From NCBI GenBank assembly GCA_018609055.1, contig JABAYJ010000005.1, positions 62,001 through 126,000 on the forward strand: a stretch of 64,000 nt of DNA. Direction: 5' to 3'. The translations under genes were made by a program, and so were the position numbers. A model generated the notes under the pieces. That model ran no database searches. It saw only the letters and a list, made by a program, of their open reading frames with translations, and was not told where the DNA came from. This document shows, piece after piece, positions 27,366-36,792 of this stretch. This stretch comes from Flavobacteriales bacterium (GTDB taxonomy: Bacteria > Bacteroidota > Bacteroidia > Flavobacteriales_D > CAJJDF01). Numbering within the stretch: position 1 is the first letter of the stretch; every line of letters starts with the position of its first letter.

Positions 27366-28598
27366 ATGAGCATAGTTTACGCCCTTATTATTCGTTTTTA
27401 TCGCATCATGATTGGCTTGGTTTCTTTATGGAACCCAAAAGCTAAGAATTGGATTGTTGGTAGAAAAGATTGGGAAAGTAAACTAAATCAAAAAATGGGA
27501 ACCAAAGAAAATATTCATTGGTTTCATTGTGCATCTTTGGGCGAATTTGAACAAGCTCGTCCTCTTATCGAAAAGATAAAATCAGAAAAGTCTAGCTCGT
27601 CAATTTTAGTCTCTTTTTTCTCTCCATCTGGATACGAACAAAGAAAAAATTATGAGTTAGCAGATTACGTTTGTTACCTTCCTTTGGATACAAAACGAAA
27701 TACCAAAAAGTTCATTTCGAGCTTAAATATTACCAAAGCATTTTTTGTTAAATACGAAGTTTGGCCAAATTATTTCAAAGAATTAAACCGTCAGAAAATA
27801 GACTTCTATATTATTTCTGCTACATTCCGTAAGAGTCAAATTTACTTTAAACCAACAGGAATTTGGTTCAAGAATTTATTGAAGTTACCTACTCAAATTT
27901 TTGTTCAAGAAGAAGCGTCTAAAATTTTGTTATCAGAAAATAATATCGAGAGTATTGTGTCAGGAGATACTCGATATGATAGAGTTTTGTCTACTTCTAA
28001 AAAATCAACTCCAAACCCAATAATCGAACAATTTTACAGTAGTAAATTTACGCTTATAGCTGGTAGTTCATGGGAGAAAGAAGAAGAACTTATCTTAAAG
28101 GCTTTTTACGCTTCAAACAGTTCGTTTAAGGTTGTTTTTGCTCCACATGATATTAGCGAAAGCCATGTAAAGGGGATAGTTGATAGAGTAAAAAAAGAAT
28201 CTAAATATATTAAATATTCCGACATTAAAGAAGGCGTAAATTTACAGGAATATGATATTTTAATTTTAGATAATATTGGTTTGCTATCCAATGCTTATCA
28301 ATATGGTTCTGTAGCATTTATTGGAGGAGGATTTAATAACGCGCTTCACAATATTTTGGAACCAGCTACTTTTGGTTTGCCAGTTTTTTATGGTAATAAT
28401 CACGAAAAATTCCCTGAGGCAAACGACATGAAATTGAATGGAGCTGGAGTTGATATTGAAGGTTATCTGGATTTTGAAAAGGAGCTTGAATTGATTCTTG
28501 AAGACAAAGAATTGTTGGCTAAAAAAATGGAATTAAACAAAAATTTCATCCAATCTAGAACTGGTGCAACTAAACTAATTTATACGCATTGTATATAA
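27366..28598 (+). CDS. waaA: 3-deoxy-D-manno-octulosonic acid (Kdo) transferase
   Basis: Adds Kdo from CMP-Kdo to the lipid A precursor at the inner membrane; 410 residues. It has the N-terminal membrane anchor, then WFHCASLGEFEQARPLIE with the catalytic Glu60, FVKYEVWPNY, LIAGSSWEKEEELI, the CMP-binding VFAPHDI, and FIGGGFNNALHNILEPATFG, a hallmark of the family. The single gene suggests one or two Kdo are added by one enzyme. It stands alone between a terminator and a TonB receptor gene. Confidence 0.94.
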   Translation: MSIVYALIIRFYRIMIGLVSLWNPKAKNWIVGRKDWESKLNQKMGTKENIHWFHCASLGEFEQARPLIEKIKSEKSSSSILVSFFSPSGYEQRKNYELADYVCYLPLDTKRNTKKFISSLNITKAFFVKYEVWPNYFKELNRQKIDFYIISATFRKSQIYFKPTGIWFKNLLKLPTQIFVQEEASKILLSENNIESIVSGDTRYDRVLSTSKKSTPNPIIEQFYSSKFTLIAGSSWEKEEELILKAFYASNSSFKVVFAPHDISESHVKGIVDRVKKESKYIKYSDIKEGVNLQEYDILILDNIGLLSNAYQYGSVAFIGGGFNNALHNILEPATFGLPVFYGNNHEKFPEANDMKLNGAGVDIEGYLDFEKELELILEDKELLAKKMELNKNFIQSRTGATKLIYTHCI

Positions 28599-28684
28599 GC
28601 AAAGTGGTATAAAATTAAGATTTATTCGCTTTGTCAATCCGTTTATCTTTAATACATTCACACTTCAAAATTTTTATTCTAACT

Positions 28685-31003
28685 ATGAGGAATTTTTTTT
28701 CAATTTTACTTGCCTTATTTATCACTTTAAGTTCTTTTGCTCAAGAGGGAACTATCAAAGGTTTTGTTTACGATAAAGAGTCTGGTGAGCCAGTTATTTT
28801 TACTACGGTAATGCTAAAGGGAACCTCAATTGGAATCTCAACAGATGTAAATGGATATTACAGTATTACTAAAATTGCTCCAGGAGATTATATACTTACT
28901 GTAGCAAACTTATCTTATCAATCATTTGAGTTTCCTGTATCAATAGGAAAGAACACCATTATTTCTAAAAACATTTATTTAGTTGAAGACACCAAAATGT
29001 TAGAAGAGTTTGATGTAAGTGCGGAGCAACAAGAAGCAAGGACTGAGATAAAAATGTCTATGACCAAAGCAACTGGTGATGACATAAAAGATATTCCTGC
29101 TATTGGAGGAGATGCAGATATTGCTACATATTTCCAAACGGTACCAGGGGTTGTAACCACTGGAGATCAAGGTGGGCAAATGTATGTAAGAGGTGGTTCG
29201 CCAATTCAAAACAAAGTATTGTTGGATGGAATGATTATTTACAATCCTTTTCACTCAATAGGTTTTTTCTCGGTTTTTGAAACAGAAATTATTCGTAACG
29301 CAGATATTTATACAGGAGGATTTAATGCTGAGCACGGAGGTAGAATTTCTTCTATTATGGATATTACTACTCGTGATGGAAATCCAAACTCGACTAAAGT
29401 AAGGTTTTCTGCATCACCATTTATGGCTAAAGTAGTGCTTGAAGGACCACTTAAAAAACCTAAAAAAGAAGGTGATGGATCTATTTCTTATGTACTTACA
29501 GGGAAACATTCTTATTTAGATCAAACATCAAAAGTACTTTATCCTTACATAGATACTACAGGTGAGGGACTTCCTTTTGGATTTACAGATTTATACGGAA
29601 AATTGACTTTTAGAGGAAGAAACGGAAGTAAATTTAATCTGTTTGGATTTAACTTTAGAGATAATGTAAACTACCGTTCTATTTCTAATTTAAGCTGGGG
29701 ATCATGGGGAGTTGGATCTAATTTTTTATTAGTACCTGGAACCTCAAGAGTATTAATTGAAGGTAAATTCTCTATATCTGACTATAACTTAAATCTAACA
29801 GAACTTAATGGGCAAACTCGTTCTTCTGGGATAAACAGTTTTAATTTTGGTTTTGATTTTAAGTATTTCATAAAAGAAAGTGAATTAAAATATGGAATTG
29901 AAGTTTCTGGTTTTGGGACGAAATTTAGTTATGTAAATTCTACAAATGCAACTATATCACAAGAGGAAAACACAACCGAAATTGGTTCGTATGTTTCGTA
30001 TAGAATTGTAAAAGGATTAATGGTAATAGAGCCAAGTTTTAGGTTGCAGTATTATGCTACTTTAAAAGAAGCTTCCCCTGAGCCAAGACTTGGGTTTAAG
30101 TATAACGTAGATGAAAATTTCAGAATTAAGTTAGCAGCTGGTATGTACTCTCAAAACTTAATTGCTGCAAACTCTGATAGAGATGTGGTAAACTTGTTTT
30201 ACGGGTTCTTATCTGGACCAGAAAACTTACAAAATGAATTTACTGACGAAGATGGAAACACAAGAGATGTAACGCACTCACTTCAAAAAGCGAATCACTT
30301 AATTGTAGGGGCTGAGGTAGATTTATCTAAAAAAGTAAGTGTTAACGTAGAAGGTTACTACAAAAGATTTACTCAGCTTACAAACATCAATAGAAACAAG
30401 ATATTTAACGAAAGTGATGGTTTAGATGTTCCTGAAATTTTGGTTAAGGATTTTGTAATTGAAACAGGTGATGCTTACGGAATTGATTTTGTTACTACTT
30501 ACACAAATAAAAAACTTCACTTATGGGGAGTATATTCTTTAGGTAAAGTTACGAGATGGGATGGTGTTAGAACATACTCCCCTGTATTTGACAGAAGACA
30601 TTCGATTAACTTTTTGGGGACTTACAAGTTCGGTAAAAACCAAGATTGGCAAATAAATGCTAGATGGAATTTTGGAACAGGATTGCCATTTACACAAACT
30701 CAAGGTTACTACCAAAAGATTGATTTTGACGAAGGAACAGGAACAGATATTACTCAAGCTAACGCAGATGAGTTAACAGCTGTTTACGCTAATCTTAACG
30801 AAGGAAGATTACCAACTTACCACAGGTTTGATGTAAACATCAAAAAACTAATCGAGTTGGAAAACTCTGAGATAGAATTGAATTTTGGAATCACAAATAT
30901 CTACAACCGTGAAAACATCTTTTACGTAGATAGATTAACTGCTGAAAAAATATATCAATTACCAATACTGCCTAGTTTTGGAATTGCTTGGAGTCTTAAT
31001 TAA
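28685..31003 (+). CDS. TonB-dependent outer-membrane receptor with carboxypeptidase-like domain
   Basis: A 772-residue receptor: signal peptide (MRNFFSILLALFITLSSFAQ), a CarboxypepD_reg-like domain at about 22-105 (GTIKGFVYDKESGEPVIFTT), a plug domain (about 115-225; PGVVTTGDQGGQMYVRGGSP, NKVLLDGMIIYNPFHSIG), and a 22-strand barrel ending with a short SLN. It imports an unidentified large ligand using TonB energy. No SusD partner follows, so it is not a standard polysaccharide locus. I start at ATG 28685; the frame opens at a TTG (28631) that is upstream of a probable -7 box (TATCTTTA, 28644-28651). Confidence 0.92.
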   Translation: MRNFFSILLALFITLSSFAQEGTIKGFVYDKESGEPVIFTTVMLKGTSIGISTDVNGYYSITKIAPGDYILTVANLSYQSFEFPVSIGKNTIISKNIYLVEDTKMLEEFDVSAEQQEARTEIKMSMTKATGDDIKDIPAIGGDADIATYFQTVPGVVTTGDQGGQMYVRGGSPIQNKVLLDGMIIYNPFHSIGFFSVFETEIIRNADIYTGGFNAEHGGRISSIMDITTRDGNPNSTKVRFSASPFMAKVVLEGPLKKPKKEGDGSISYVLTGKHSYLDQTSKVLYPYIDTTGEGLPFGFTDLYGKLTFRGRNGSKFNLFGFNFRDNVNYRSISNLSWGSWGVGSNFLLVPGTSRVLIEGKFSISDYNLNLTELNGQTRSSGINSFNFGFDFKYFIKESELKYGIEVSGFGTKFSYVNSTNATISQEENTTEIGSYVSYRIVKGLMVIEPSFRLQYYATLKEASPEPRLGFKYNVDENFRIKLAAGMYSQNLIAANSDRDVVNLFYGFLSGPENLQNEFTDEDGNTRDVTHSLQKANHLIVGAEVDLSKKVSVNVEGYYKRFTQLTNINRNKIFNESDGLDVPEILVKDFVIETGDAYGIDFVTTYTNKKLHLWGVYSLGKVTRWDGVRTYSPVFDRRHSINFLGTYKFGKNQDWQINARWNFGTGLPFTQTQGYYQKIDFDEGTGTDITQANADELTAVYANLNEGRLPTYHRFDVNIKKLIELENSEIELNFGITNIYNRENIFYVDRLTAEKIYQLPILPSFGIAWSLN

Positions 31004-31107
31004 TTTAGAGTCACATCTCTTAATAATCTCTAATCTTAACAATTGTTAAGAAATAGTTTGTTGATTTTTTCTTATCAATTGTCAAGTAAATGTGATTTTG
31101 AGTTTTA

Positions 31108-31115
31108 TAAATTTG
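31108..31115 (+). promoter_or_regulatory. Promoter (-7 box) of the beta-barrel gene
   Basis: TAAATTTG, a full match to TAnnTTTG, 18 bases before the ATG at 31134. It excludes the earlier in-frame start at 31092. Confidence 0.5.
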
Positions 31116-31133
31116 TATTCAAAAAAAACACAA

Positions 31134-31799
31134 ATGGAAAAGGCTCTGAAATCTATTTTAAGTATAACCATCGTTTTAAACTTTGGAATTAACACCTATT
31201 CTCAATCAATTGAACAAAATAAAAATGAACTGGTAATCTTAGCAGGTACCATTCAACCTTTCCTTTTACAAGGGGGAAATTTTGAAGTTGATTTTTACAC
31301 TTCAAAAATGGTGTTCAACTATTCTCATGGTTTTTCCTTAGATATGAATAGTGAAAAAGGGACAACAGTTGGTGAGGTTAAAGAACAGAGTCTAGCAATT
31401 CACTTACCATATAGCACAGGGTTTGGAATTGGGTATAGATTAAACAAATATTTTGATGTTCGAATAGAAACCAAAATGCATAAGTTTAATATCTATTACG
31501 ACAGTACAGACCGTAAAAAAAGTTTGAACCAAATAACAGATTACAGAACAATTACAGTTGGATTAGGCGGCTATTTCAGATGGAAACCTTTCGAGAAAAA
31601 TGAAAATTGGACTAAAGGAATTTTCACTTCAACAAGCCTAAGATTTTGGCCGAAGGTGAGCTCATCCTTAAAGAATGGTGAGGTTAATTACTATAACAGA
31701 ATTACACTTAAAAACGAAACACATAAAACAGCAAATATTGGAATAGCTAATTCACTTATCATTTTCAATTTTTCAATAGGATATTCTGTACAGTTTTAG
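31134..31799 (+). CDS. Outer-membrane beta-barrel protein, small
   Basis: A 221-residue exported protein: signal peptide to about TYSQS, then alternating strands (LAIHLPYSTGFGIGYRLNKY, DVRIETKMHKFNIYY, ITVGLGGYFRWKPF) and a final strand ending in aromatic F (FSIGYSVQF), as in small 8- to 10-strand outer-membrane barrels. No specific family. The start at 31134 fits the -7 box at 31108-31115. Its stop overlaps the convergent DUF4268 gene by four bases. Confidence 0.75.
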   Translation: MEKALKSILSITIVLNFGINTYSQSIEQNKNELVILAGTIQPFLLQGGNFEVDFYTSKMVFNYSHGFSLDMNSEKGTTVGEVKEQSLAIHLPYSTGFGIGYRLNKYFDVRIETKMHKFNIYYDSTDRKKSLNQITDYRTITVGLGGYFRWKPFEKNENWTKGIFTSTSLRFWPKVSSSLKNGEVNYYNRITLKNETHKTANIGIANSLIIFNFSIGYSVQF

Positions 31800-32257
31800 T
31801 CTTCCAAAGTTTTAAATATTTCACCAAAGTCGTCCCAAAAATCGTGGGCGCTTACTATGTTTTTTTCAAGAAACTGAAAGATTTCTTGCCAAGTATCTTT
31901 ATTAAAGATAGATATATTAGGCAGCTCCACATATATTCTTGAAACATCTCCGTAATCGGTATCGTAATTTGGCTCCCAAGTAAGATTGTGTTCAAAAGAA
32001 TCGGTAATTACTGATTTCAGTTCTTCAAATTGCTCGTAAAACAAAGCGCGCATCCCATCATCATTATGTTGAATATCAAAAGAGAAGAAAGCCTTTTTTT
32101 TGGTAATATCTAACCTGAAATAGATGTCCTTACACTTAGTATTGTAGTTTACCCAACGAATTTTGTTTTCATACAAATGATTGTACTTTTTCATGTATAC
32201 CCCAAAAGAGGTCCAGAAGTCTTTTCGTAGTCTTTTACTTTCTTCTTTTGAGTACAT
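31796..32257 (-). CDS. DUF4268 domain protein
   Basis: A 153-residue protein from the start used here (MYSKEESKRLRKDFWTSFG). The segments WTSFGVYMKKY, IRWVNYNTK, YFRLDITKKKAFFSFDIQHN and FLEKNIVSAHDFWDDFGEIF are the DUF4268 pattern, a domain also found at the end of some DNA-repair or restriction-like proteins; activity unknown. The frame is open to 32323, but a probable -7 box (minus-strand TACATTTC at 32276-32283) and family length favour 32257. Confidence 0.82.
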   Translation of the reverse strand: MYSKEESKRLRKDFWTSFGVYMKKYNHLYENKIRWVNYNTKCKDIYFRLDITKKKAFFSFDIQHNDDGMRALFYEQFEELKSVITDSFEHNLTWEPNYDTDYGDVSRIYVELPNISIFNKDTWQEIFQFLEKNIVSAHDFWDDFGEIFKTLED

Positions 32258-32447
32258 AGTTTCTTTTATTGTATGGAAATGTAAAGAAACTAATTTTTTG
32301 ATAAACATAAAATTCTTTATCAATTACCGTTTAATCAATAATGTATCCCATTGACTCAAAAGTAAGGTAGATACACCAAAATTCATTAACAAAGCGCTAA
32401 CAATTACGTACATTATGGTATAATAACGATCTTAAAAACAACAGACT

Positions 32448-33182
32448 ATGAAACTTAACACTATCATAATTGATGACGAAGCAAATGCTAGAGAAAATTT
32501 ACAAATACTCATAAATGACTATTGTCCTAGTCTAAATGTTGTTGGAATGGCAAGTAATGTAAATCAAGCCAAGATTCTTATCAATCAATTTAATCCCGAA
32601 GTAGTTTTTTTAGACATAGCAATGCCAGGAGGTGACGGTTTTTCTTTGCTAGATCAATATGACGACAGAAAATTTTCTGTGGTGTTTACAACAGCACATT
32701 CGGAGTATGCCTTAAAAGCTTACAAGGCTGACGCCATTGATTATATCCAAAAACCTATAGATATTGATGAATTACAAAAGGCTCAAGAAAAAGTAATGAA
32801 ATTGAGTAACTTAGTATGGGATGACAAACATAAAAACCAAGCAACTACTGAAGATGAAATAGCTAAAATTGCTATTCCAACACGAAGTGGTTACATGTTT
32901 ATTGAGAATAAAGACATATTATATTTTAAGGCAAGTGAAAATTATACCGAAATATTTTTGACTTCAGGTAAAAGAATAATTAGTAGTAAAACTATAAAGA
33001 GATATGAGGAAAAAGTTAGCCCACATATTTTTTACCGAGTTCATAAGTCATTTATTATCAACAAGCACAATCATTTAAAAGAGCTTTCAAGGCAAATGGG
33101 AAATTTTGCTGTAATGACAAACGGAGAGCATATCCCGATCGCAAGGAGGCGTTTAACTGATTTCATGAAAGAAATTGCTTAA
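32448..33182 (+). CDS. LytTR family response regulator
   Basis: A 244-residue regulator with a receiver domain (acidic DDE at 9-11; Asp56 in VVFLDIAMPGGDG; Thr in VVFTTAHSEYALKAY; Lys in YIQKPIDI) and a LytTR DNA-binding domain from about 140 (YMFIENKDILYFKASENYTE, IFYRVHKSFIINKHNHLKEL, HIPIARRRLTDFM). No kinase is adjacent. This is the second such regulator in the window and is less like the one at 18750 in its linker. It is a single gene with its own upstream region of about 190 bases. Confidence 0.93.
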   Translation: MKLNTIIIDDEANARENLQILINDYCPSLNVVGMASNVNQAKILINQFNPEVVFLDIAMPGGDGFSLLDQYDDRKFSVVFTTAHSEYALKAYKADAIDYIQKPIDIDELQKAQEKVMKLSNLVWDDKHKNQATTEDEIAKIAIPTRSGYMFIENKDILYFKASENYTEIFLTSGKRIISSKTIKRYEEKVSPHIFYRVHKSFIINKHNHLKELSRQMGNFAVMTNGEHIPIARRRLTDFMKEIA

Positions 33183-33266
33183 GCATTTAAATATCTTGTC
33201 TTAGCTGAATAGGAATAAATTCACTAATAATTGTTATAGTTAAATCTAACAAAGAAATAATTAGAA

Positions 33267-33757
33267 ATGAGTTTAGAAGATATTCAAAGAAAAGCAGCTG
33301 AAGCAGCTAGAAATGCACAAGCTAATTTAAATAGTGACGAAAGTGTAGTTAATTCACAAATTGCTGAAGTACAAATTTTATTCAGGCTGGGGGTGTAGAT
33401 ACTTCAAGAATGGAGATTCAATATGACAACAATACATTTCACTTAGGAGGAACTGTAGAAACAGGAGAACAACTTCAGAAATTAGCCGAGGTAACTACTA
33501 ATTCTGGTTCATCTAGTGCAATTGTAAACAATGTCGAATTGGAAGATTTAACTCCAAGAAACATAATGATGAAGGTTGTTACTAAAGGAAGTAATCTTAA
33601 TGTTAGATGAGGAGCTGGAACTGACCATGATGTAGTTGGTAAGTTTCCAAACGGAAGCGAAGTGCAAATTGTAAGAAAACCACAAACTGACTGGTACCAT
33701 TTTAAATCTAGTGGAGTAGAAGGATATTGCCACACTAATTTCTTGAAAGAAATATAG
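33267..33757 (+). pseudogene. SH3-domain protein gene with a frameshift and a stop
   Basis: Three fragments make one protein. Fragment 1, from ATG 33267 (MSLEDIQRKAAEAARNAQAN), leaves frame at 33373-33375, where restoring one A gives QNFIQAGGVDTSRMEIQYDN. Fragment 2 (from 33410) continues to a TGA at 33608. The same frame then resumes with GAGTDHDVVGKFPNGSEVQI, WYHFKSSGVEGYCHTNFL, completing a bacterial SH3 (SH3b) domain (NLNVR*GAGT). The intact protein would be about 163 residues with no signal peptide. Two independent lesions make a genuine pseudogene more likely than a sequencing slip. Confidence 0.82.
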
Positions 33758-33782
33758 AGTTCAAAATAAATTTATAGAAATT

Positions 33783-33810
33783 AAAGAGGTGTTTTTACAC
33801 CTCTTTTTTT
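33783..33810. terminator. Bidirectional rho-independent terminator
   Basis: A 10-bp stem (AAAGAGGTGT with ACACCTCTTT) around a four-base loop, T run on the plus strand. It ends the SH3 gene transcript, and on the minus strand it overlaps the last codons and stop of recQ. Confidence 0.75.
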
Positions 33811-35717
33811 GTGAGTTTTAATTGGTGATTTTCAGTTTGGATAAATTCGTTATTATCTAGTTTCCATCTAATTACTTTAATCACCTCTTTTTCATCAATA
33901 GAATTCAAACTATTGACTAAATCTTTAATACTCTTGCTTTTTGATTGCAATAAGTCAATCAGTTTTTTTTCAATGTATGAAAAGGTATCGTTCGAAATAG
34001 TTTTTTTGGTTTGAGCCAAACAGACATCACAAATTTCACAGTTTTCAAATTCTGTTTCATCAAAATAAGATAACAATAGTTTACTTCTGCAAATTACTTC
34101 CGATTCGCAATATTTAAGCATAAAATCTAACTGAGATTTCTTTATTCTTTTTCTGTCGGCATATATTTCTTTTGGTATTCTAAGTCTGTCTTCGTGAGCT
34201 CTATCTTGAGTGTAAGTTAGCAATGGAACATCAGATGCTGGTTGGTAATCAATTATATCCAAAGAAGTTAGGTGGGTAAGCATTGTTTCTACTTCTTTTT
34301 CAGTTTTTTTAAGAGCGTTACCAATTAAGTAGGGAGATATTTTACAATAGCTATCAAAGATTCCTTCATTCTTCCTCAGTAAAAACTGAATTAAACCCTC
34401 GTAAGGCGCATTTCTTACTTGGAAAGTATAAAGCTCCGAGTTGGAAACCAAAGATTTAACTCTAGAAGGACGATAAATAGCTTCGGATAAGAAAATATAA
34501 TCGGCCAGAGCCAAAATAGATAGGCAGTGGTGAGCAATAATTACCTGAAAATTAAACTGATTGCAAAATTCAGTAATGTTAAACTCATAGTTAGAAAACT
34601 GGCCTCCACCAATCGCCAATCTAAAGTAATTTCCAAGAGCGTTATATACTTTTTTGATAATATCCAATTCTGGAAACTCCAGTTCATGGAATCTTTCTAG
34701 GCTTAGTTTATCACTTGGTTTGTAAAGCAGTGCAGCAAATGATTTTTTGCCATCTCTTCCTGCTCTTCCTGCTTCTTGAAAGTAGGCTTCGGGTGAAGCT
34801 GGTAATTCCATATGAACAACTATACGCACATTTGGTTTGTCAATTCCCATCCCAAAAGCATTAGTAGCAACAATAGTTTTTACTTTTTCATCAATCCAGT
34901 TTTTTTGTTTTTCATCTCGGTCTTGTTGGCCTAAACCTCCATGGTAATAATCGGCAGAAATTCCATTATGACATAGATAATGGGCAATTTCCATAGTGCT
35001 TTTTCTTGTGTTGGTATAAACGATTGAAGAGCTATTCGCTTTTTTCAAAATCTTAATCAATCGTTCTTTTTTATTCTCTTCTTGAAGAACTAAATATCCA
35101 AGATTATCTCTAGCAAAAGACTGTTTTATGATGTGCTCTTTTTCAATAGATAATTGCTCCGAAACATCATCAATTACTCGTTTATTTGCAGTAGCTGTTA
35201 CAGCTAAAAACGGAATAGACTTATCAATAATATCTCTTAGGTCTTTTATTTTTTGATAAGCTGGTCTAAAATCATGACCCCATTGTGAAATACAATGCGA
35301 TTCATCTACCGCAATTAAATTCACTTTCATTTTGGCAACACGGACCTGAAAAATTTCTGTTTGCAAACGCTCTGGCGAAACATAAAGAAACTTGTAATCG
35401 CCATAAACACAGTTGTCCAAGGCTATATCAATTTCTCGTTTGTTCATTCCCGAGAAAATTGCCAAAGCTTTTATTCCTCTTTTGTTCAGGTTTTCTACCT
35501 GATCTTTCATAAGCGCAATAAGCGGAGAAACTACAATGCAAATTCCCTCATTAAGCATTCCTGGAACCTGATAACAAATAGATTTACCTCCTCCGGTTGG
35601 CAACAAAGCAAGCGTATTATTCCCATCCAAAACGGAATTGATAATATCTTCCTGCGAATCACGAAACGAATCGTAACCCCAGTATTGTTTTAGTATGTCG
35701 TGACTATTTTGGCTCAT
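33795..35717 (-). CDS. recQ: RecQ-family ATP-dependent DNA helicase
   Basis: A 640-residue 3'-5' DNA helicase for recombination and repair. It has LLPTGGGKSICYQVPG (Walker A, about 39-54), VDESHCISQWGHDFRP (motif II, near 137), SIVYTNTRKSTMEIAHYLCH and MELPASPEAYFQEAGRAGRD (motif VI), and the zinc site with four cysteines (EVICRSK, FENCEICDVC). There is no HRDC domain; the C-terminal about 60 residues look like a winged helix. Start at ATG 35717 is favoured over 35759 because a -7-like box lies at 35720-35727. A neighbouring protein carries an SSB-like tail, which in other bacteria binds RecQ. Confidence 0.93.
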   Translation of the reverse strand: MSQNSHDILKQYWGYDSFRDSQEDIINSVLDGNNTLALLPTGGGKSICYQVPGMLNEGICIVVSPLIALMKDQVENLNKRGIKALAIFSGMNKREIDIALDNCVYGDYKFLYVSPERLQTEIFQVRVAKMKVNLIAVDESHCISQWGHDFRPAYQKIKDLRDIIDKSIPFLAVTATANKRVIDDVSEQLSIEKEHIIKQSFARDNLGYLVLQEENKKERLIKILKKANSSSIVYTNTRKSTMEIAHYLCHNGISADYYHGGLGQQDRDEKQKNWIDEKVKTIVATNAFGMGIDKPNVRIVVHMELPASPEAYFQEAGRAGRDGKKSFAALLYKPSDKLSLERFHELEFPELDIIKKVYNALGNYFRLAIGGGQFSNYEFNITEFCNQFNFQVIIAHHCLSILALADYIFLSEAIYRPSRVKSLVSNSELYTFQVRNAPYEGLIQFLLRKNEGIFDSYCKISPYLIGNALKKTEKEVETMLTHLTSLDIIDYQPASDVPLLTYTQDRAHEDRLRIPKEIYADRKRIKKSQLDFMLKYCESEVICRSKLLLSYFDETEFENCEICDVCLAQTKKTISNDTFSYIEKKLIDLLQSKSKSIKDLVNSLNSIDEKEVIKVIRWKLDNNEFIQTENHQLKLTKKEV

Positions 35718-35719
35718 TG

Positions 35720-35727
35720 CAAGGATA
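35720..35727 (-). promoter_or_regulatory. Probable recQ promoter (-7 box)
   Basis: Minus-strand TATCCTTG, seven of eight to TAnnTTTG, two bases before the ATG at 35717. If real, the mRNA is leaderless and the upstream ATG at 35759 is not used. Confidence 0.35.
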
Positions 35728-35776
35728 AAAATACGAAATGCCAATTGTTTTTTGTTCAATTGTTTCCATTCATTCT

Positions 35777-35784
35777 TATCTTTG
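35777..35784 (+). promoter_or_regulatory. Promoter (-7 box) of the flavin reductase-like gene
   Basis: TATCTTTG, a full match, 18 bases before the ATG at 35803. TTTG at 35751-35754 may be the -33 element (22-base spacing). Confidence 0.55.
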
Positions 35785-35802
35785 ATAAAACAAATTTGAA
35801 TT

Positions 35803-36696
35803 ATGCTTACAATTACTCCTTCAGAGATTACCGTACCTAAATTGCATCACTATTTATTAGGAGCTGTAGGTCCTCGACCTATTGCATTTGCAAGCACCAT
35901 TGATAAAGATGGAAACAAAAACTTAGCTCCATTTAGTTTTTTCAATGTGTTTAGTGCAAATCCACCAATTATGGTGTTTTCACCTGCTCGAAGTGGACGA
36001 ACTAATATCACTAAAAACACATTTGACAATGTAAAAGAAGTAGCTGAAGTAGTAATTAATATTGTGAATTATAGCATTGTTGAACAAATGTCATTGGCAA
36101 GTTCACCTTTTGGAGCTGATGTAGATGAATTTGTAAAATCGGGATTAACACCAATAGCTTCGGAAACGGTAAAGCCATTTAGAGTAAAAGAATCTCCAGT
36201 TCAATTTGAGTGCAAGGTAAACGAGGTAGTAGAGCTTGGAACCGAAGGTGGAGCTGGAAACCTTGTGATTTGCGAAGTAACTAAGATTCATATTGATGAA
36301 TCTATTTTAGATGATAAAGGAGCAATAGATCAGCATAAAATTGATTTAGTTTCTCGTATGGGAGGGAACTGGTATTGCCGAGCAAATGCCGAATCCATGT
36401 TCGAAATTAAAAAACCAATTATGACAATTGGAGTAGGTTATGATGCTATTCCAGAAGATATTAAAAACAGTAATATCCTTTCAGGAAATGATTTAGGTAA
36501 ATTGGGAGGAATTGAAGAATTACCTAACGAAACGGACGTAAACGACCACAAACTAATTGAACTAAGCGAATTGTTTGTTGATTTAGAAGATGAACAAGAA
36601 AAGCTAGAATTAGAACTTCATAAAAGAGCCAAACAAGAACTGAAAGAGGATAAGCTAAAAGAAGCTTGGATGACGCTTTTGGCTTTTAATGAATAA
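35803..36696 (+). CDS. Flavin reductase-like (FMN-binding split barrel) protein
   Basis: A 297-residue protein. Residues 1-200 form a flavin reductase-like domain: LLGAVGPRPIAFASTIDKDG, NLAPFSFFNVFSANPPIMVF, and the FMN-contact TKNTFDNVKEVAEVVINIV. The last 100 residues are acidic and helical (DLEDEQEKLELELHKRAKQE) and are not part of the core domain. Substrate unknown; the family binds FMN. It follows its own promoter and precedes the DUF3127 gene by 96 bases. Confidence 0.88.
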   Translation: MLTITPSEITVPKLHHYLLGAVGPRPIAFASTIDKDGNKNLAPFSFFNVFSANPPIMVFSPARSGRTNITKNTFDNVKEVAEVVINIVNYSIVEQMSLASSPFGADVDEFVKSGLTPIASETVKPFRVKESPVQFECKVNEVVELGTEGGAGNLVICEVTKIHIDESILDDKGAIDQHKIDLVSRMGGNWYCRANAESMFEIKKPIMTIGVGYDAIPEDIKNSNILSGNDLGKLGGIEELPNETDVNDHKLIELSELFVDLEDEQEKLELELHKRAKQELKEDKLKEAWMTLLAFNE

Positions 36697-36755
36697 TTGT
36701 TGATAGATTGTGAGTATAGGTTTCTATTAATGATAGAAATCTAATTTTGAATTAA

Positions 36756-36763
36756 TACCTTTG
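36756..36763 (+). promoter_or_regulatory. Promoter (-7 box) of the DUF3127 gene
   Basis: TACCTTTG, a full match to TAnnTTTG, 29 bases before the ATG at 36793. Confidence 0.55.
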
Positions 36764-36792
36764 TGCATCTTAAATAATATAAAAAATAAGCA

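Noticed and set aside
31021..31091. Inverted AT-rich repeats (AACAATTGTTA) after the TonB receptor gene as a regulatory element
   Set aside because: Short AT palindromes are expected by chance at this base composition, and no T run follows.
33608..33610. TGA read as an amino acid (recoded code or selenocysteine)
   Set aside because: All other genes end normally on TGA, the SH3b position has no reason for Sec, and the gene also has a frameshift.
35361..35693. 110-codon frame antisense to recQ
   Set aside because: Covers the helicase core of recQ and has no signals of its own.
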